Shown one piece after another: positions 43,074 to 52,320 of a DNA stretch of 64,000 nucleotides. Source of the DNA: Ferrithrix thermotolerans DSM 19514. GTDB lineage: Bacteria; Actinomycetota; Acidimicrobiia; Acidimicrobiales; CAIXPF01. The notes below the pieces were generated by a model. The model saw only the letters and a program-made list of their open reading frames with translations. It made no database searches and was not told where the DNA came from. The stretch's first letter is position 1; each line of letters starts with the position of its first letter. The position numbers were made by a program, and so were the translations under genes. The stretch covers positions 1-64,000 of the forward strand of contig CAMDQT010000019.1 of assembly GCA_945906305.1 (NCBI GenBank). Reading direction: 5' to 3'.

Positions 43074-45155
43074 GTGCCGCCTTCCAGCCGACGGTCGCCC
43101 ACCAGTCGCTTTCTCAACCGTGAGCTGTCGTGGCTTGAGTTCAACCGACGGGTGCTCAACCTCGCGGTTGACCTGAACCAGCCGCTGTTGGAACGGGTGC
43201 GGTTTCTGGCGATTTTTGCCAACAATTTCGACGAGTTCTTCCAGGTTCGTGTGGCTGGTCTCAAAGACCAAGTGGCCGCCGGGGTGGCGACGCGGACGCC
43301 TGATGGGCGTACGCCGCGGCAGCAGCTCGCCGAGATCCGGTCCAGGGTCGAGGAGCTGTCAGCAATCCTGGAGGAGTGTTTCCAGGAGGATTTGACGCCT
43401 GCGCTCGAGGGAGCTGGTATCCACCTCACGGACTGGGACCGCCTCGACGAGCACACCCGTAAGGCGTTCTCGAAAGAGTTCCACCAGCGGATCTTCCCCA
43501 TCCTCACGCCCTTGGCGGTGGATCCCAGTCACCCTTTTCCCTACATCTCGAACCTGTCGTTGAACTTGGCGGTCACGGCCCGTCATCCCGTTACCGGGGC
43601 GCGCCGCTTCGCCCGGATCAAGGTGCCGAGTTCCTTGCCCCGCTTCCTCGGTCTGCCCGGTGGTGGGGTGTATGTTCCCGCCGAGCAGGTGATCGCCGCC
43701 CATGCCGAGCTGCTTTTCCCCGGCATGGAGATCATCAGCACCGACGCCTTCCGGGTGATTCGAAACGCTGACCTCGACCTCGACGAGGAGGAGGCGGAGG
43801 ATCTGCTGACCGCCGTCGAACTCGAGCTTCGTCGTCGGCGCTTCAACCAATCTGTCCGTCTCGAGGTAGGGCCAGGGACGGGAGCAGAAGTAGTAAGCCT
43901 GTTGCGCGACGAACTCGCGCTCAGCCCGGAAGATGTCTACGTTTGTCGGGCCCCACTGGCGCTCGCCGGGCTGATGGAGTTGGCCAACCTCGATCGGCCC
44001 GAGTTGTGCCATGCGCCGTTCACCCCGATCCCGGAGCCGAATCTCACCGCCGCCGATGCCAGAGGCGTCGATCTTTTCGGCGCCCTGCGTCGTGGTGACG
44101 TGCTGGTCCATCACCCCTACATCTCGTTCCGCTCCTCGGTGGAGACCTTCCTCAACCGGGCGGCGGTCGATCCGGCGGTACTAGCGATCAAGATCACCCT
44201 GTACCGAACTTCCGGTGACACGCCGATCGTCAACGCTCTCATCCGCGCCGCGGAGCTCGGTAAGCAGGTGGTGGCCCTCGTCGAGCTCAAGGCTCGATTC
44301 GACGAGGAGGCCAACATCGAATGGGCCCGGCGGCTGGAAAAGGCCGGGGTACACGTCGTGTATGGCCTCGTCGGACTGAAGACCCACACCAAGACGACCT
44401 TGGTGATTCGCGAGGAAGCGGGCGTCCTGCGTCGCTACAGCCATATCGGGACGGGCAACTACAACTCCCGTACGGCAAAGGTCTACGAGGACCTCGGCCT
44501 GTTCACCGCCGACGAAGAGGTAGGGAACGATCTGATCGGGCTGTTCAACTACCTGACGGGCTTCGGGTCCGAACCGGCCTACAGCCGTCTTTTGGTTGCC
44601 CCGCTCGGCATTCGCCCCGCTATCAGCGCGCTCATTCGGGCCGAGCGGGAGCAGGGATCGAGCGGTCGGATCATCATGAAGATGAACAGCCTGGTAGACC
44701 CCGATCTGATTGACGAGCTCTACGCCGCGTCCAAGGACGGGGTGCAGATCGATCTGATCGTGCGGGGAATCTGCTGTCTGCGGCCGGGGGTGGCGGCGAT
44801 GTCGGAGAACATCCGGGTCCGTTCACTCATCGGCCGGTACCTCGAACATTCCCGGGTGTACTACTTCGCCAACGGTGAGGCGGAGGGAAAGCCGCAGTGC
44901 TACATCGGTTCCGCCGACCTGATGCCGCGCAACCTCGACCGTCGCATCGAGGCGTTGGTGCCAATCTCGGAGCCAAATCTCCGAGCTGTCGTGATGGAGT
45001 TGCTCACGATCAGCCTCGCCGATGACACGTTGGCTTGGCGCCTCGACGACCAGGGCGACTGGTGGCCGCTGGTGGATGCCGCCGGCATGCACCAAGCCGA
45101 CACGCATCTGCGCCTGCACGAGTTCTGGGCCGCTCGCGCCCAACCCGTCCAATGA
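43074..45155 (+). CDS. ppk: Polyphosphate kinase 1
   Basis: FLNRELSWLEFNRRVL; HHPYISFRSSVETFLNRAA; RYSHIGTGNYNSRTAKVYEDLGLFTAD; start possibly GTG 43074 or upstream (ORF from 43035). Confidence 0.96.
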   Translation: MPPSSRRSPTSRFLNRELSWLEFNRRVLNLAVDLNQPLLERVRFLAIFANNFDEFFQVRVAGLKDQVAAGVATRTPDGRTPRQQLAEIRSRVEELSAILEECFQEDLTPALEGAGIHLTDWDRLDEHTRKAFSKEFHQRIFPILTPLAVDPSHPFPYISNLSLNLAVTARHPVTGARRFARIKVPSSLPRFLGLPGGGVYVPAEQVIAAHAELLFPGMEIISTDAFRVIRNADLDLDEEEAEDLLTAVELELRRRRFNQSVRLEVGPGTGAEVVSLLRDELALSPEDVYVCRAPLALAGLMELANLDRPELCHAPFTPIPEPNLTAADARGVDLFGALRRGDVLVHHPYISFRSSVETFLNRAAVDPAVLAIKITLYRTSGDTPIVNALIRAAELGKQVVALVELKARFDEEANIEWARRLEKAGVHVVYGLVGLKTHTKTTLVIREEAGVLRRYSHIGTGNYNSRTAKVYEDLGLFTADEEVGNDLIGLFNYLTGFGSEPAYSRLLVAPLGIRPAISALIRAEREQGSSGRIIMKMNSLVDPDLIDELYAASKDGVQIDLIVRGICCLRPGVAAMSENIRVRSLIGRYLEHSRVYYFANGEAEGKPQCYIGSADLMPRNLDRRIEALVPISEPNLRAVVMELLTISLADDTLAWRLDDQGDWWPLVDAAGMHQADTHLRLHEFWAARAQPVQ

Positions 45156-45592
45156 CGGAGCTGACCCCGGCCGGGTTTGACCAGCCCGAAGTTCGAGCCG
45201 CGGGTGGGGTGGTGTGGCGTCGACGCGCTGACGGCGAGCTTGAAGTGCTCGTGGTGCACCGTCCCCACCGGCTCGACTGGTCTTTGCCCAAAGGTAAGGC
45301 CGATCCCGGCGAGTCGTTGCCGGTAACGGCGCTTCGAGAGATCGCGGAGGAGACCGGCCTGATCTGCACCTTGGGCGAGCCGCTCGGCACGGTGAGCTAC
45401 CACGATCACAAGCAGCGGTCGAAAACGGTCTGGTACTGGGAGGCACGAGTCCAAGCCGGTGTCGAGACGCTCAACGACGAGGTAGACGAGATGCGCTGGT
45501 TGACGCCGACTGAGGCGGCGATCATGGTCAGTTACCCCGCAGACGAGGTGGTCATCGCCCGCTTTGTGGAGGCGGTCGACGCGGCGCGCTAA
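45152..45592 (+). CDS. NUDIX hydrolase (MutT/DIPP-like)
   Basis: ATGA overlap with ppk; AAGGVVWRR; GKADPGESLPVTALREIAEETGL. Confidence 0.9.
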   Translation: MTELTPAGFDQPEVRAAGGVVWRRRADGELEVLVVHRPHRLDWSLPKGKADPGESLPVTALREIAEETGLICTLGEPLGTVSYHDHKQRSKTVWYWEARVQAGVETLNDEVDEMRWLTPTEAAIMVSYPADEVVIARFVEAVDAAR

Positions 45593-45604
45593 CGCCGGAA
45601 GCGA

Positions 45605-46438
45605 TCAGCCGAAACGGCCGGTGATGTACGCCTCAGTCCGGGGGTCGTGCGGCTTGGTGAAAAGGTCCGAGGTGGGTCCGACCTCCACCAGCCGTCCCGT
45701 ACGCTGGCCGCTGACCTCGTCGATCTCGGCGGTGAAGAAGGCGGTCCGATCCGAGGTCCGCGCCGCCTGCTGCATGTTGTGGGTGACGATGACGACGGTG
45801 AAGTCGTTCTTCAGTTCGGCCATCAACTCCTCGATGCGCATCGTGGAGATCGGGTCGAGCGCCGAGCAGGGCTCGTCCATGAGGATCACCTCGGGCTGCA
45901 CGGCGATGGCCCGGGCAATGCACAAGCGCTGCTGCTGACCGCCGGAGAGCGACAGGCCAGACTGCTTCAGCTTGTCCTTGACCTCATCCCACAGCGCCGC
46001 TTTGCGCAGCGCTTGTTCCACCACATCGTCGAGACCCTTGCGTCTGCCGTTGACCTTCGGTCCGAACGCCACGTTGTCGTAGATGGATTTCGGGAACGGA
46101 TTCGGCTTCTGGAAGACCATGCCGACACGGCGGCGAATCTCGATGGGGTCGAGGTCGGGGGCGAAGAGGTCCTCGTCGTCAAAGAGCACCCGGCCGACGG
46201 TGCGGGCTTCTGGCACCAGATCATTCATGCGGTTGAGGCAACGCAGCACGGTCGATTTGCCACAGCCCGAAGGGCCGATGAACGCCGTGATCTGGTTGCG
46301 GTAGATGACCAGATTGTCGACGCGTACTGCCCGGAAGGACCCGTAATAGAAATCGACGTCGGACAGTTCGAAGACCGGCGCTTCGGTGGTTCTCGCCGGG
46401 GTGGCTCGCGGTTCGGCCGTCGCAGAGGTATCGGACAC
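45605..46438 (-). CDS. pstB: Phosphate ABC transporter ATP-binding protein
   Basis: [57 protein letters not shown]. Confidence 0.96.
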   Translation of the reverse strand: MSDTSATAEPRATPARTTEAPVFELSDVDFYYGSFRAVRVDNLVIYRNQITAFIGPSGCGKSTVLRCLNRMNDLVPEARTVGRVLFDDEDLFAPDLDPIEIRRRVGMVFQKPNPFPKSIYDNVAFGPKVNGRRKGLDDVVEQALRKAALWDEVKDKLKQSGLSLSGGQQQRLCIARAIAVQPEVILMDEPCSALDPISTMRIEELMAELKNDFTVVIVTHNMQQAARTSDRTAFFTAEIDEVSGQRTGRLVEVGPTSDLFTKPHDPRTEAYITGRFG

Positions 46439-46508
46439 CTGATGATCATGGGGCGCGAGGCACGGCGGGGCAAGACCACGGTGAGGATCTCTGGCTGATC
46501 GGTGACGT

Positions 46509-46541
46509 GTTCACCTCTTGTTTACCTGAAGTACATCTCTA
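46509..46541 (+). promoter_or_regulatory. PHO-box-like array: three 11-nt direct-repeat units GTTCACCTCTT/GTTTACCTGAA/GTACATCTCTA
   Basis: 11-nt periodicity with GTTCACC-like cores between divergent pstB and pstS. Confidence 0.65.
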
Positions 46542-46603
46542 GGGGTGTTGCCTCGGACACGTCGCCGCGTGGGGTGCGCCCGAGCGCTCGACGAGGACCC
46601 CCC

Positions 46604-47674
46604 ATGTTTCGATCATTGATGCGCAACTTCGTCGGCGTCTTGGCCCTCAGCGTGCTGACGGCAGGCGTGTCGGCGTGTGCTGGCCCCAATTCGGCCGATT
46701 CGGCTGGTCCCGCGGTCACGCTCAACGCCTCCGGAGCAACCTTTCCCCAGGCCTTCTACGAGGAGGCCATCCTCGATTTCACGCTGCTGCACCCGAATGT
46801 CACCATCAACTACGCGGGTGGTGGCTCCGGCAAGGGCCGGACCGACCTGCAGGAGAGGCAGGTCGACTTCGCCGGGTCCGACGGTGTGGTCAAACAGGAG
46901 GACGTGGCGAAGTACCGCGGGGGCGAGATTCTCTACTTTCCCACTATTTCTGCGCCAATAGCGGTGGCCTACAACCTTGACAAGGTGAAGGATCTGCGGC
47001 TGTCGGCGGAGACCATCGCCAGGATCTTCCAACGTGAGATCACCGTATGGAATGACCCGCGGTTGGTGGCGGAAAACCCGGGCGTGGTCATGCCGAAGTT
47101 GCCCATCTCTGTCGCCCGGCGTGCCGACGGCTCGGGAACGACGGAGAACTTCACGAAGTTCCTGGTCGCCGCGGCGCTGGGGGTGTGGACCCTCCAATCC
47201 GGCTCAACGGTGCAGTGGCCCGCTGGGGTGCTAGGAGCGCAGGGCAATGCCGGGGTGGCGAGCCTGATCACTGGCTCGAAGGGAACCATTGGTTACGTGG
47301 ACTACTCCGACGCCAAAGCGGCCGGCCTCACCTTCGCCGCGATTGGAAACGCGGCCGGGAACTATGTGCAGCCGAGCCTGGAATCGGTGTCGGCGGCACT
47401 GTCCGGGGTGATGGTGAACGACGATCTGACCTACAACCCCATCAACGCACCTGGTGCCCATTCCTATCCGATCGCTGCCCCGACGTGGATCCTGGTGTAC
47501 AAGAACCAATCCGACCGCCTGAAGGGCGAGACGATCAAGGCCTTCCTGCAATACATCTTGACCTCCGGCCAGCACCTCGCGACCGATGTGGACTACGCCC
47601 CCTTGAACGAGGAATTAGTGGCCATGGCCCTGGCCCAACTCGACGAGATCGTTCTTCCCGCTGAGGTGGCGTGA
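46604..47674 (+). CDS. pstS: Phosphate ABC transporter substrate-binding protein
   Basis: ATG 46604, lipoprotein-like signal (VSAC); LNASGATFPQAFYEEAI; NYAGGGSGKGRTDL; ARRADGSGTTENF. Confidence 0.93.
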   Translation: MFRSLMRNFVGVLALSVLTAGVSACAGPNSADSAGPAVTLNASGATFPQAFYEEAILDFTLLHPNVTINYAGGGSGKGRTDLQERQVDFAGSDGVVKQEDVAKYRGGEILYFPTISAPIAVAYNLDKVKDLRLSAETIARIFQREITVWNDPRLVAENPGVVMPKLPISVARRADGSGTTENFTKFLVAAALGVWTLQSGSTVQWPAGVLGAQGNAGVASLITGSKGTIGYVDYSDAKAAGLTFAAIGNAAGNYVQPSLESVSAALSGVMVNDDLTYNPINAPGAHSYPIAAPTWILVYKNQSDRLKGETIKAFLQYILTSGQHLATDVDYAPLNEELVAMALAQLDEIVLPAEVA

Positions 47675-48648
47675 TGACGAGGGTTTCGTCGAGGTCGGGG
47701 CAGGCAGGTCGGGTGCGTGTGCGGGCCGGTGCCGGGGACCGGTCCTTCCGGTTGGTCGCGGTGTTGGCCGGTGGCGTTGTGCTGGTGATCCTGGCCCTGA
47801 TCGTGTTATCCACCACCAACCAGGCTTGGCCCGCCTTTCGGCATATGGGCCTTCGTTTCTTCACCTCCTCGCGTTGGGCTCCCCCCGACAACGAGTTCGG
47901 CGCCCTCAGCTTCATCTACGGCACCGCCGTGGTGTCGGTGCTGGCATTGGTGCTGGCGGTCCCGGTGAGCTTGGGCTTGGCGGTGCACCAGTCCGTGTTT
48001 GCCCCTCCCAAAGCTCGCGCCGCGGCGATCTACACTATTGACCTGCTGGCGGCGGTGCCGTCGGTGGTGTGGGGCCTCTGGGGGTTTCTCGTCTTGCGGG
48101 CCCCGATGCAGGACTTCTACCAGAAGGTGTCCGACGTCTTGTCGCCCGTGCCGCTGGTCGGCCGCCTTTTCGAAGGTCCGGTGAGCGGGCTGAGTTTCGC
48201 CACGGCAGGCACGATCTTGGCGCTGATGATCACTCCCATCATCACGTCGCTATCTCGTGAGGTGATGGACACCGTTCCCGTAGCCCAGAAGGAAGCGGCC
48301 TGGGCCTTGGGTTGCACCCGTTGGGAGATGATTCGAGGGGCGATATGGCCGTACAGCAAAGGTGGGATCATCGGAGCGGTGGTGTTGGGCCTGGGCCGGG
48401 CCATGGGCGAGACCATCGCGGTGGCCTTGGTGATCGGGTCGAGCGGTCAGGTTACGGCTCGATTGTTTGCCGCCGGTGACGCGCTGCCGTCGCAGATCGC
48501 GAACCAGTTCAACGAGTCTGAGGGGCTGTTCCGCTCGGCGCTCATCGCGCTCGGCGTGACGTTGTTCGCCTTCACCATTTTGGTCAACCTCGGGGCGCGT
48601 GCCGTCATCACCCGCTCGACCCAACATGCTCATGGAGCCGCTCGATGA
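47674..48648 (+). CDS. pstC: Phosphate ABC transporter permease
   Basis: FFTSSRWAPPDNEFGALSFIYGTAVVS; VPSVVWGLWG; QKEAAWALGCTRWEMIRGAIWPYSKGGIIGAVVLGLGRAMGETIAV. Confidence 0.94.
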   Translation: MTRVSSRSGQAGRVRVRAGAGDRSFRLVAVLAGGVVLVILALIVLSTTNQAWPAFRHMGLRFFTSSRWAPPDNEFGALSFIYGTAVVSVLALVLAVPVSLGLAVHQSVFAPPKARAAAIYTIDLLAAVPSVVWGLWGFLVLRAPMQDFYQKVSDVLSPVPLVGRLFEGPVSGLSFATAGTILALMITPIITSLSREVMDTVPVAQKEAAWALGCTRWEMIRGAIWPYSKGGIIGAVVLGLGRAMGETIAVALVIGSSGQVTARLFAAGDALPSQIANQFNESEGLFRSALIALGVTLFAFTILVNLGARAVITRSTQHAHGAAR

Positions 48649-49520
48649 CGACATCTCGCTCCTCATCGGCCAATGTCGCCCGTCGGCATGGCGTTGATCG
48701 GCTGGTCACCTTGGCTGTTCATGCGGCCGTGCTTGTGGCCGCGATCCCGCTGCTGTTGCTGGTGTACTACGTGACGGCCAAGGGCGTCCGCATGATCAGC
48801 GTCGAGTTCCTCACCGATTCGCTACCGCTTTCGGCGCGACGCAAATCGGGTGGCATCGGCCCGGCGATCATCGGCACGTTGTTGTGCACGGCACTGGCGG
48901 CGGCGATGGCCATACCGCTTGGTGTGCTCGGGGCGATCTACCTCAACGAGTACGGCAAGACGTCCCGTACCGCTTCGGTGCTGCGGTTTCTGGCCAATGT
49001 GTTGGCCGGTGTCCCGTCGATCGTGATGGGTTTGTTCGTGTACGCCGCGTTCGTGCTGCGCTTCGATGGGCAGGGACGCATCGCGTTCGCCGGCGCATTG
49101 GCCCTGGCATGTTTGATGCTTCCGATCATCATCCGCTCCGGTGAGGAGATGCTCCGTTTGGTTCCCAACAACCTGCGCGAGGCATCTATGGCCCTCGGTG
49201 CAAGCCAGTCACGAACCATCCTGACGGTGGTCCTACCCGCGGCGTTGCCCGGGATCACCTCGGGCGCGATGATTGCCGTCGCCCGTGCGGCGGGGGAGAC
49301 GGCTCCGGTGCTTTTCACCATCGGCTACGCCACCAAGGCGAACTGGAACCCCTTCTCGGGGCCGAACACCACCCTGGCGCAGTTCATCTTCGGCAACGCC
49401 GGTCAACCTTTTCCCGCCGCGGTCGATCGGGCCTGGGGGGCCGCGTTCACCTTGATCGTGCTCGTGCTGGCCTTGACCCTGGGCTCGCGTATTCTCGCTG
49501 CTCGCTTCTCGAGTCGGTGA
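48645..49520 (+). CDS. pstA: Phosphate ABC transporter permease
   Basis: GGIGPAIIGTLLCTALAAAMAIPLGVLGAIYLNEYG; VPSIVMGLF; REASMALGASQSRTILTVVLPAALPGITSGAMIAVARAAGETAPVLFT. Confidence 0.95.
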   Translation: MTTSRSSSANVARRHGVDRLVTLAVHAAVLVAAIPLLLLVYYVTAKGVRMISVEFLTDSLPLSARRKSGGIGPAIIGTLLCTALAAAMAIPLGVLGAIYLNEYGKTSRTASVLRFLANVLAGVPSIVMGLFVYAAFVLRFDGQGRIAFAGALALACLMLPIIIRSGEEMLRLVPNNLREASMALGASQSRTILTVVLPAALPGITSGAMIAVARAAGETAPVLFTIGYATKANWNPFSGPNTTLAQFIFGNAGQPFPAAVDRAWGAAFTLIVLVLALTLGSRILAARFSSR

Positions 49521-49625
49521 CGGCCGCCGCCGGCTTGACCCCGCGGTTGGGGTGGTGTCGCTCTACGCTGGAGAGGAGCAACATCACTCGCGCCCAATGT
49601 GGCCGAGCCGACGGAGGAGGCGATC

Positions 49626-50345
49626 ATGCCTGATGAGATGCGTAAGACCTTCCACAAGGACCTCGATGATGTTCGCCGTGACCTGGTGCGAATGTCGGTC
49701 ATGGCCACCGAGATGATGACCCTTGCCGCCGAGGCGCTCCTCGGTGGCGACCTCGCGCTGTGCCAGGCGATCATCGACGACGACGACGAAGTCGACGTGT
49801 TGTGCTCCTCAATCGACGAGCGCTGTTTCAGGTTGCTGGCTTTGCAGAGCCCCATGGCGGCCGATCTGCGCATCTTGGCCGCGAGCATGCGGGTCAATAG
49901 CGACCTCGAACGATCCGCGGACCTTGCGGTCAACATCGTCAAGGGCGCCCGCCGGATCTACGGCCAGGAAATCCCGCCCCGGGTGCGCGGTGTCATCAGT
50001 TTGATGAGCGACGAAGCCGTTCGCATGATCCGCCTAGCGATGGAGGCCTATATCGAGGTCAACGGTGCGCTCGGCGCGGCCCTGCACGACATCGACGACC
50101 GGCTCGACCAGTTGCAGGTGCAGTTCGTGGAGGCGATGTTCGAAGCCCACGGGGCCCAGGCGCTGCCGCTACAACCGGCAATTCAACTGGCGTTGATCGC
50201 TCGATACTTCGAGCGTATTGGGGACCATGCGGTCAACATCGGTGAACGGGTGTCGTTCATGGCCTCGGGGGATCAGCCCGAACATCCGGGCGCGGCCCGT
50301 CTGCGGGCTCGCCGGGGCGAGGTCCAGCCGACCCCCGCCAGCTGA
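49626..50345 (+). CDS. phoU: Phosphate signaling complex protein
   Basis: MRKTFHKDLDDVRRDLVRM; LLALQSPMAADLRILAASMRVNSDLERSADLAVNI; RYFERIGDHAVNIGERV. Confidence 0.94.
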   Translation: MPDEMRKTFHKDLDDVRRDLVRMSVMATEMMTLAAEALLGGDLALCQAIIDDDDEVDVLCSSIDERCFRLLALQSPMAADLRILAASMRVNSDLERSADLAVNIVKGARRIYGQEIPPRVRGVISLMSDEAVRMIRLAMEAYIEVNGALGAALHDIDDRLDQLQVQFVEAMFEAHGAQALPLQPAIQLALIARYFERIGDHAVNIGERVSFMASGDQPEHPGAARLRARRGEVQPTPAS

Positions 50346-50358
50346 GATCGCCGGCAAC

Positions 50359-51591
50359 GTGATGGGCGCGGCCCTCGGTTGGCTTGTTCTGGTGGGGGTG
50401 GTCGCGGCCTTGGCCGTGACGGTCGGGGTGATGATCGGCGCAACCCGTTATCGGCGGCGTAGCGTGGCGCAACTGACCGAGGTGTTCGGCCCTCGCGGGG
50501 TGAGGGTCCCTGCCCTGCTCGAGGATCAGGTTCTCTTGATCGGCCGCATGGCGGCGGAAGCCGAGGGCGACAGGGCCGCGGTGCGCGCTGGGGAGGAACG
50601 GCTGCGCTGCGTGCTCGGAGCGATACCCTCCGCGGTGCTGGTGCTGGACCATGGCGGCAATGTGCGAGTAGCCAACGATGAGGGAGACAGCCTGTTGTCG
50701 GGTCGTCACGGTGACGTGTTGGTGATGGACGCCGTGCGCTCGTTGCTCGCCATGGTGGGTGACGCCGTTGACGGTCATGCCAGCGCGCCCGTGGACTTGG
50801 CCGGGCCCCCGCGACGGAACTTGAGCATCGACGTGCGGCGAGTCACCGGACCCGACTGGGTGGTCCTCGTCGAGGACATCACCGAGCGTCGCCGGTTGGA
50901 GGAGGTCCGTCGCGACTTCGTGGCCAACATCAGCCACGAGTTGAAGACGCCGATCGGGGCGATTGCGCTGTTGGCGGAGACACTGAGCGATGAGCACGAT
51001 CCGGAGGTGCTGAGTCGGCTCGCCGGACGGGTACACCGCGAAGCGCTGCGGGTGGGCTCCACCATCGATGGTCTGTTGCTGCTGTCCCGACTGGAGTTCG
51101 CGCCGCCCGCGGCGCCGCAGCAGATTCTGGTGGCATCGGTGATCGAGGAGGCCATTGCCCGGGTCCAAACTGCTGCTGACGCTCGCCGGGTCAGTTTCGG
51201 GGTCGAACAGGCGGAGCAATCCTTGACCGTGCCCGGCGATCGCGGCCAGCTTGTCTCGGCGATCTACAACCTGGTGGACAACGCTGTGAAGTACTCCGAT
51301 GACGGGGCCAAGGTGACGGTGCGTGCGGTAATGGCTGTCGATGCGTTGGTGATCGAGGTGGCCGACACCGGTATCGGCATACCGGCCCGGGATCTCGAAC
51401 GGGTCTTCGAACGGTTCTATCGTGTCGATCGAGCCCGTAGTCGGGTGACCGGCGGTACCGGCCTCGGCTTGGCCATCGTTCGCCACGTGGCACACAACCA
51501 CGGCGGCACGGTCGTGGCGATTTCCCGCGAGGGGGTGGGCTCGACGTTCTCGTTGCGTCTGCCCGCTTCGGCCGCGTCGGAGGCTCCGTGA
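50359..51591 (+). CDS. phoR: Sensor histidine kinase (PhoR-like)
   Basis: In ORF 50218..51591; FVANISHELKTPIGAIALLAETL H-box, NLVDNAVKYSD, GTGLGLAIVRHV. Confidence 0.92.
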   Translation: MMGAALGWLVLVGVVAALAVTVGVMIGATRYRRRSVAQLTEVFGPRGVRVPALLEDQVLLIGRMAAEAEGDRAAVRAGEERLRCVLGAIPSAVLVLDHGGNVRVANDEGDSLLSGRHGDVLVMDAVRSLLAMVGDAVDGHASAPVDLAGPPRRNLSIDVRRVTGPDWVVLVEDITERRRLEEVRRDFVANISHELKTPIGAIALLAETLSDEHDPEVLSRLAGRVHREALRVGSTIDGLLLLSRLEFAPPAAPQQILVASVIEEAIARVQTAADARRVSFGVEQAEQSLTVPGDRGQLVSAIYNLVDNAVKYSDDGAKVTVRAVMAVDALVIEVADTGIGIPARDLERVFERFYRVDRARSRVTGGTGLGLAIVRHVAHNHGGTVVAISREGVGSTFSLRLPASAASEAP

Positions 51592-52319
51592 GCCGCCCCG
51601 TCGTGTTCGTGGTGGAGGACGAGGAATCCTTCGTCGAGGCGCTCGAGATCGGTCTCGGCCGCGAGGGTTTCCGGGTCGTGGTCGCTCGTGACGGTCAAGA
51701 AGCGCTCGATCGGTTCGCTGACGTGCGCCCGGACGTCGTGCTGCTCGACATCATGCTGCCGCGCCTATCGGGGGTGGACGTGTGTCGGGAGCTGCGTCGT
51801 CGATCTGCGGTGCCGATTATCATGGTGACGGCGAAAGGCTCCGAGATCGACACCGTGGTTGGGCTTGAGGTCGGTGCCGACGACTACGTCACCAAGCCCT
51901 ACCGCTTGCGAGAGCTGGTCGCCCGGATGCGTGCGGTCATGCGACGTCTGCCTGCGAGTGGAGTGAACGCCGGCTATGACCTCGCCGGCGAAACCGCTTC
52001 GGCCTCGGGCCGCATCGAGGCCGGTGCGGTGGTGATCGACCCCGAACGCCACGAGGCGACGATCGAAGGCCGCTCGTTGCACCTGCCGCTGAAGGAATTC
52101 GAATTGCTCAGCCTGCTCGCCGGCAACGTCGGTCGCGTGCTCACCCGAGAGATCCTCATCGATCGGGTGTGGGGCATGGACTACGTCGGTGACACCAAGA
52201 CCCTCGACGTGCACATCAAGCGCTTACGGACCAAGGTCGAGCCCGATCCGACCGTTCCCACCCGCATCGTCACGGTTCGAGGTCTCGGGTACAAGTTCAT
52301 GGCTGACCCTGGGGCCTAG
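51588..52319 (+). CDS. phoP: OmpR/PhoP-family response regulator
   Basis: VVEDEESFVEAL; DVVLLDIMLP; GADDYVTKPYRLRELVARM; winged-helix GYKF. Confidence 0.94.
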   Translation: MSRPVVFVVEDEESFVEALEIGLGREGFRVVVARDGQEALDRFADVRPDVVLLDIMLPRLSGVDVCRELRRRSAVPIIMVTAKGSEIDTVVGLEVGADDYVTKPYRLRELVARMRAVMRRLPASGVNAGYDLAGETASASGRIEAGAVVIDPERHEATIEGRSLHLPLKEFELLSLLAGNVGRVLTREILIDRVWGMDYVGDTKTLDVHIKRLRTKVEPDPTVPTRIVTVRGLGYKFMADPGA

Positions 52320-52320
52320 C

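Noticed and set aside
50257-51501. 414-aa antisense ORF opposite phoR
   Set aside because: Shadow ORF, His/Arg-rich, no domain
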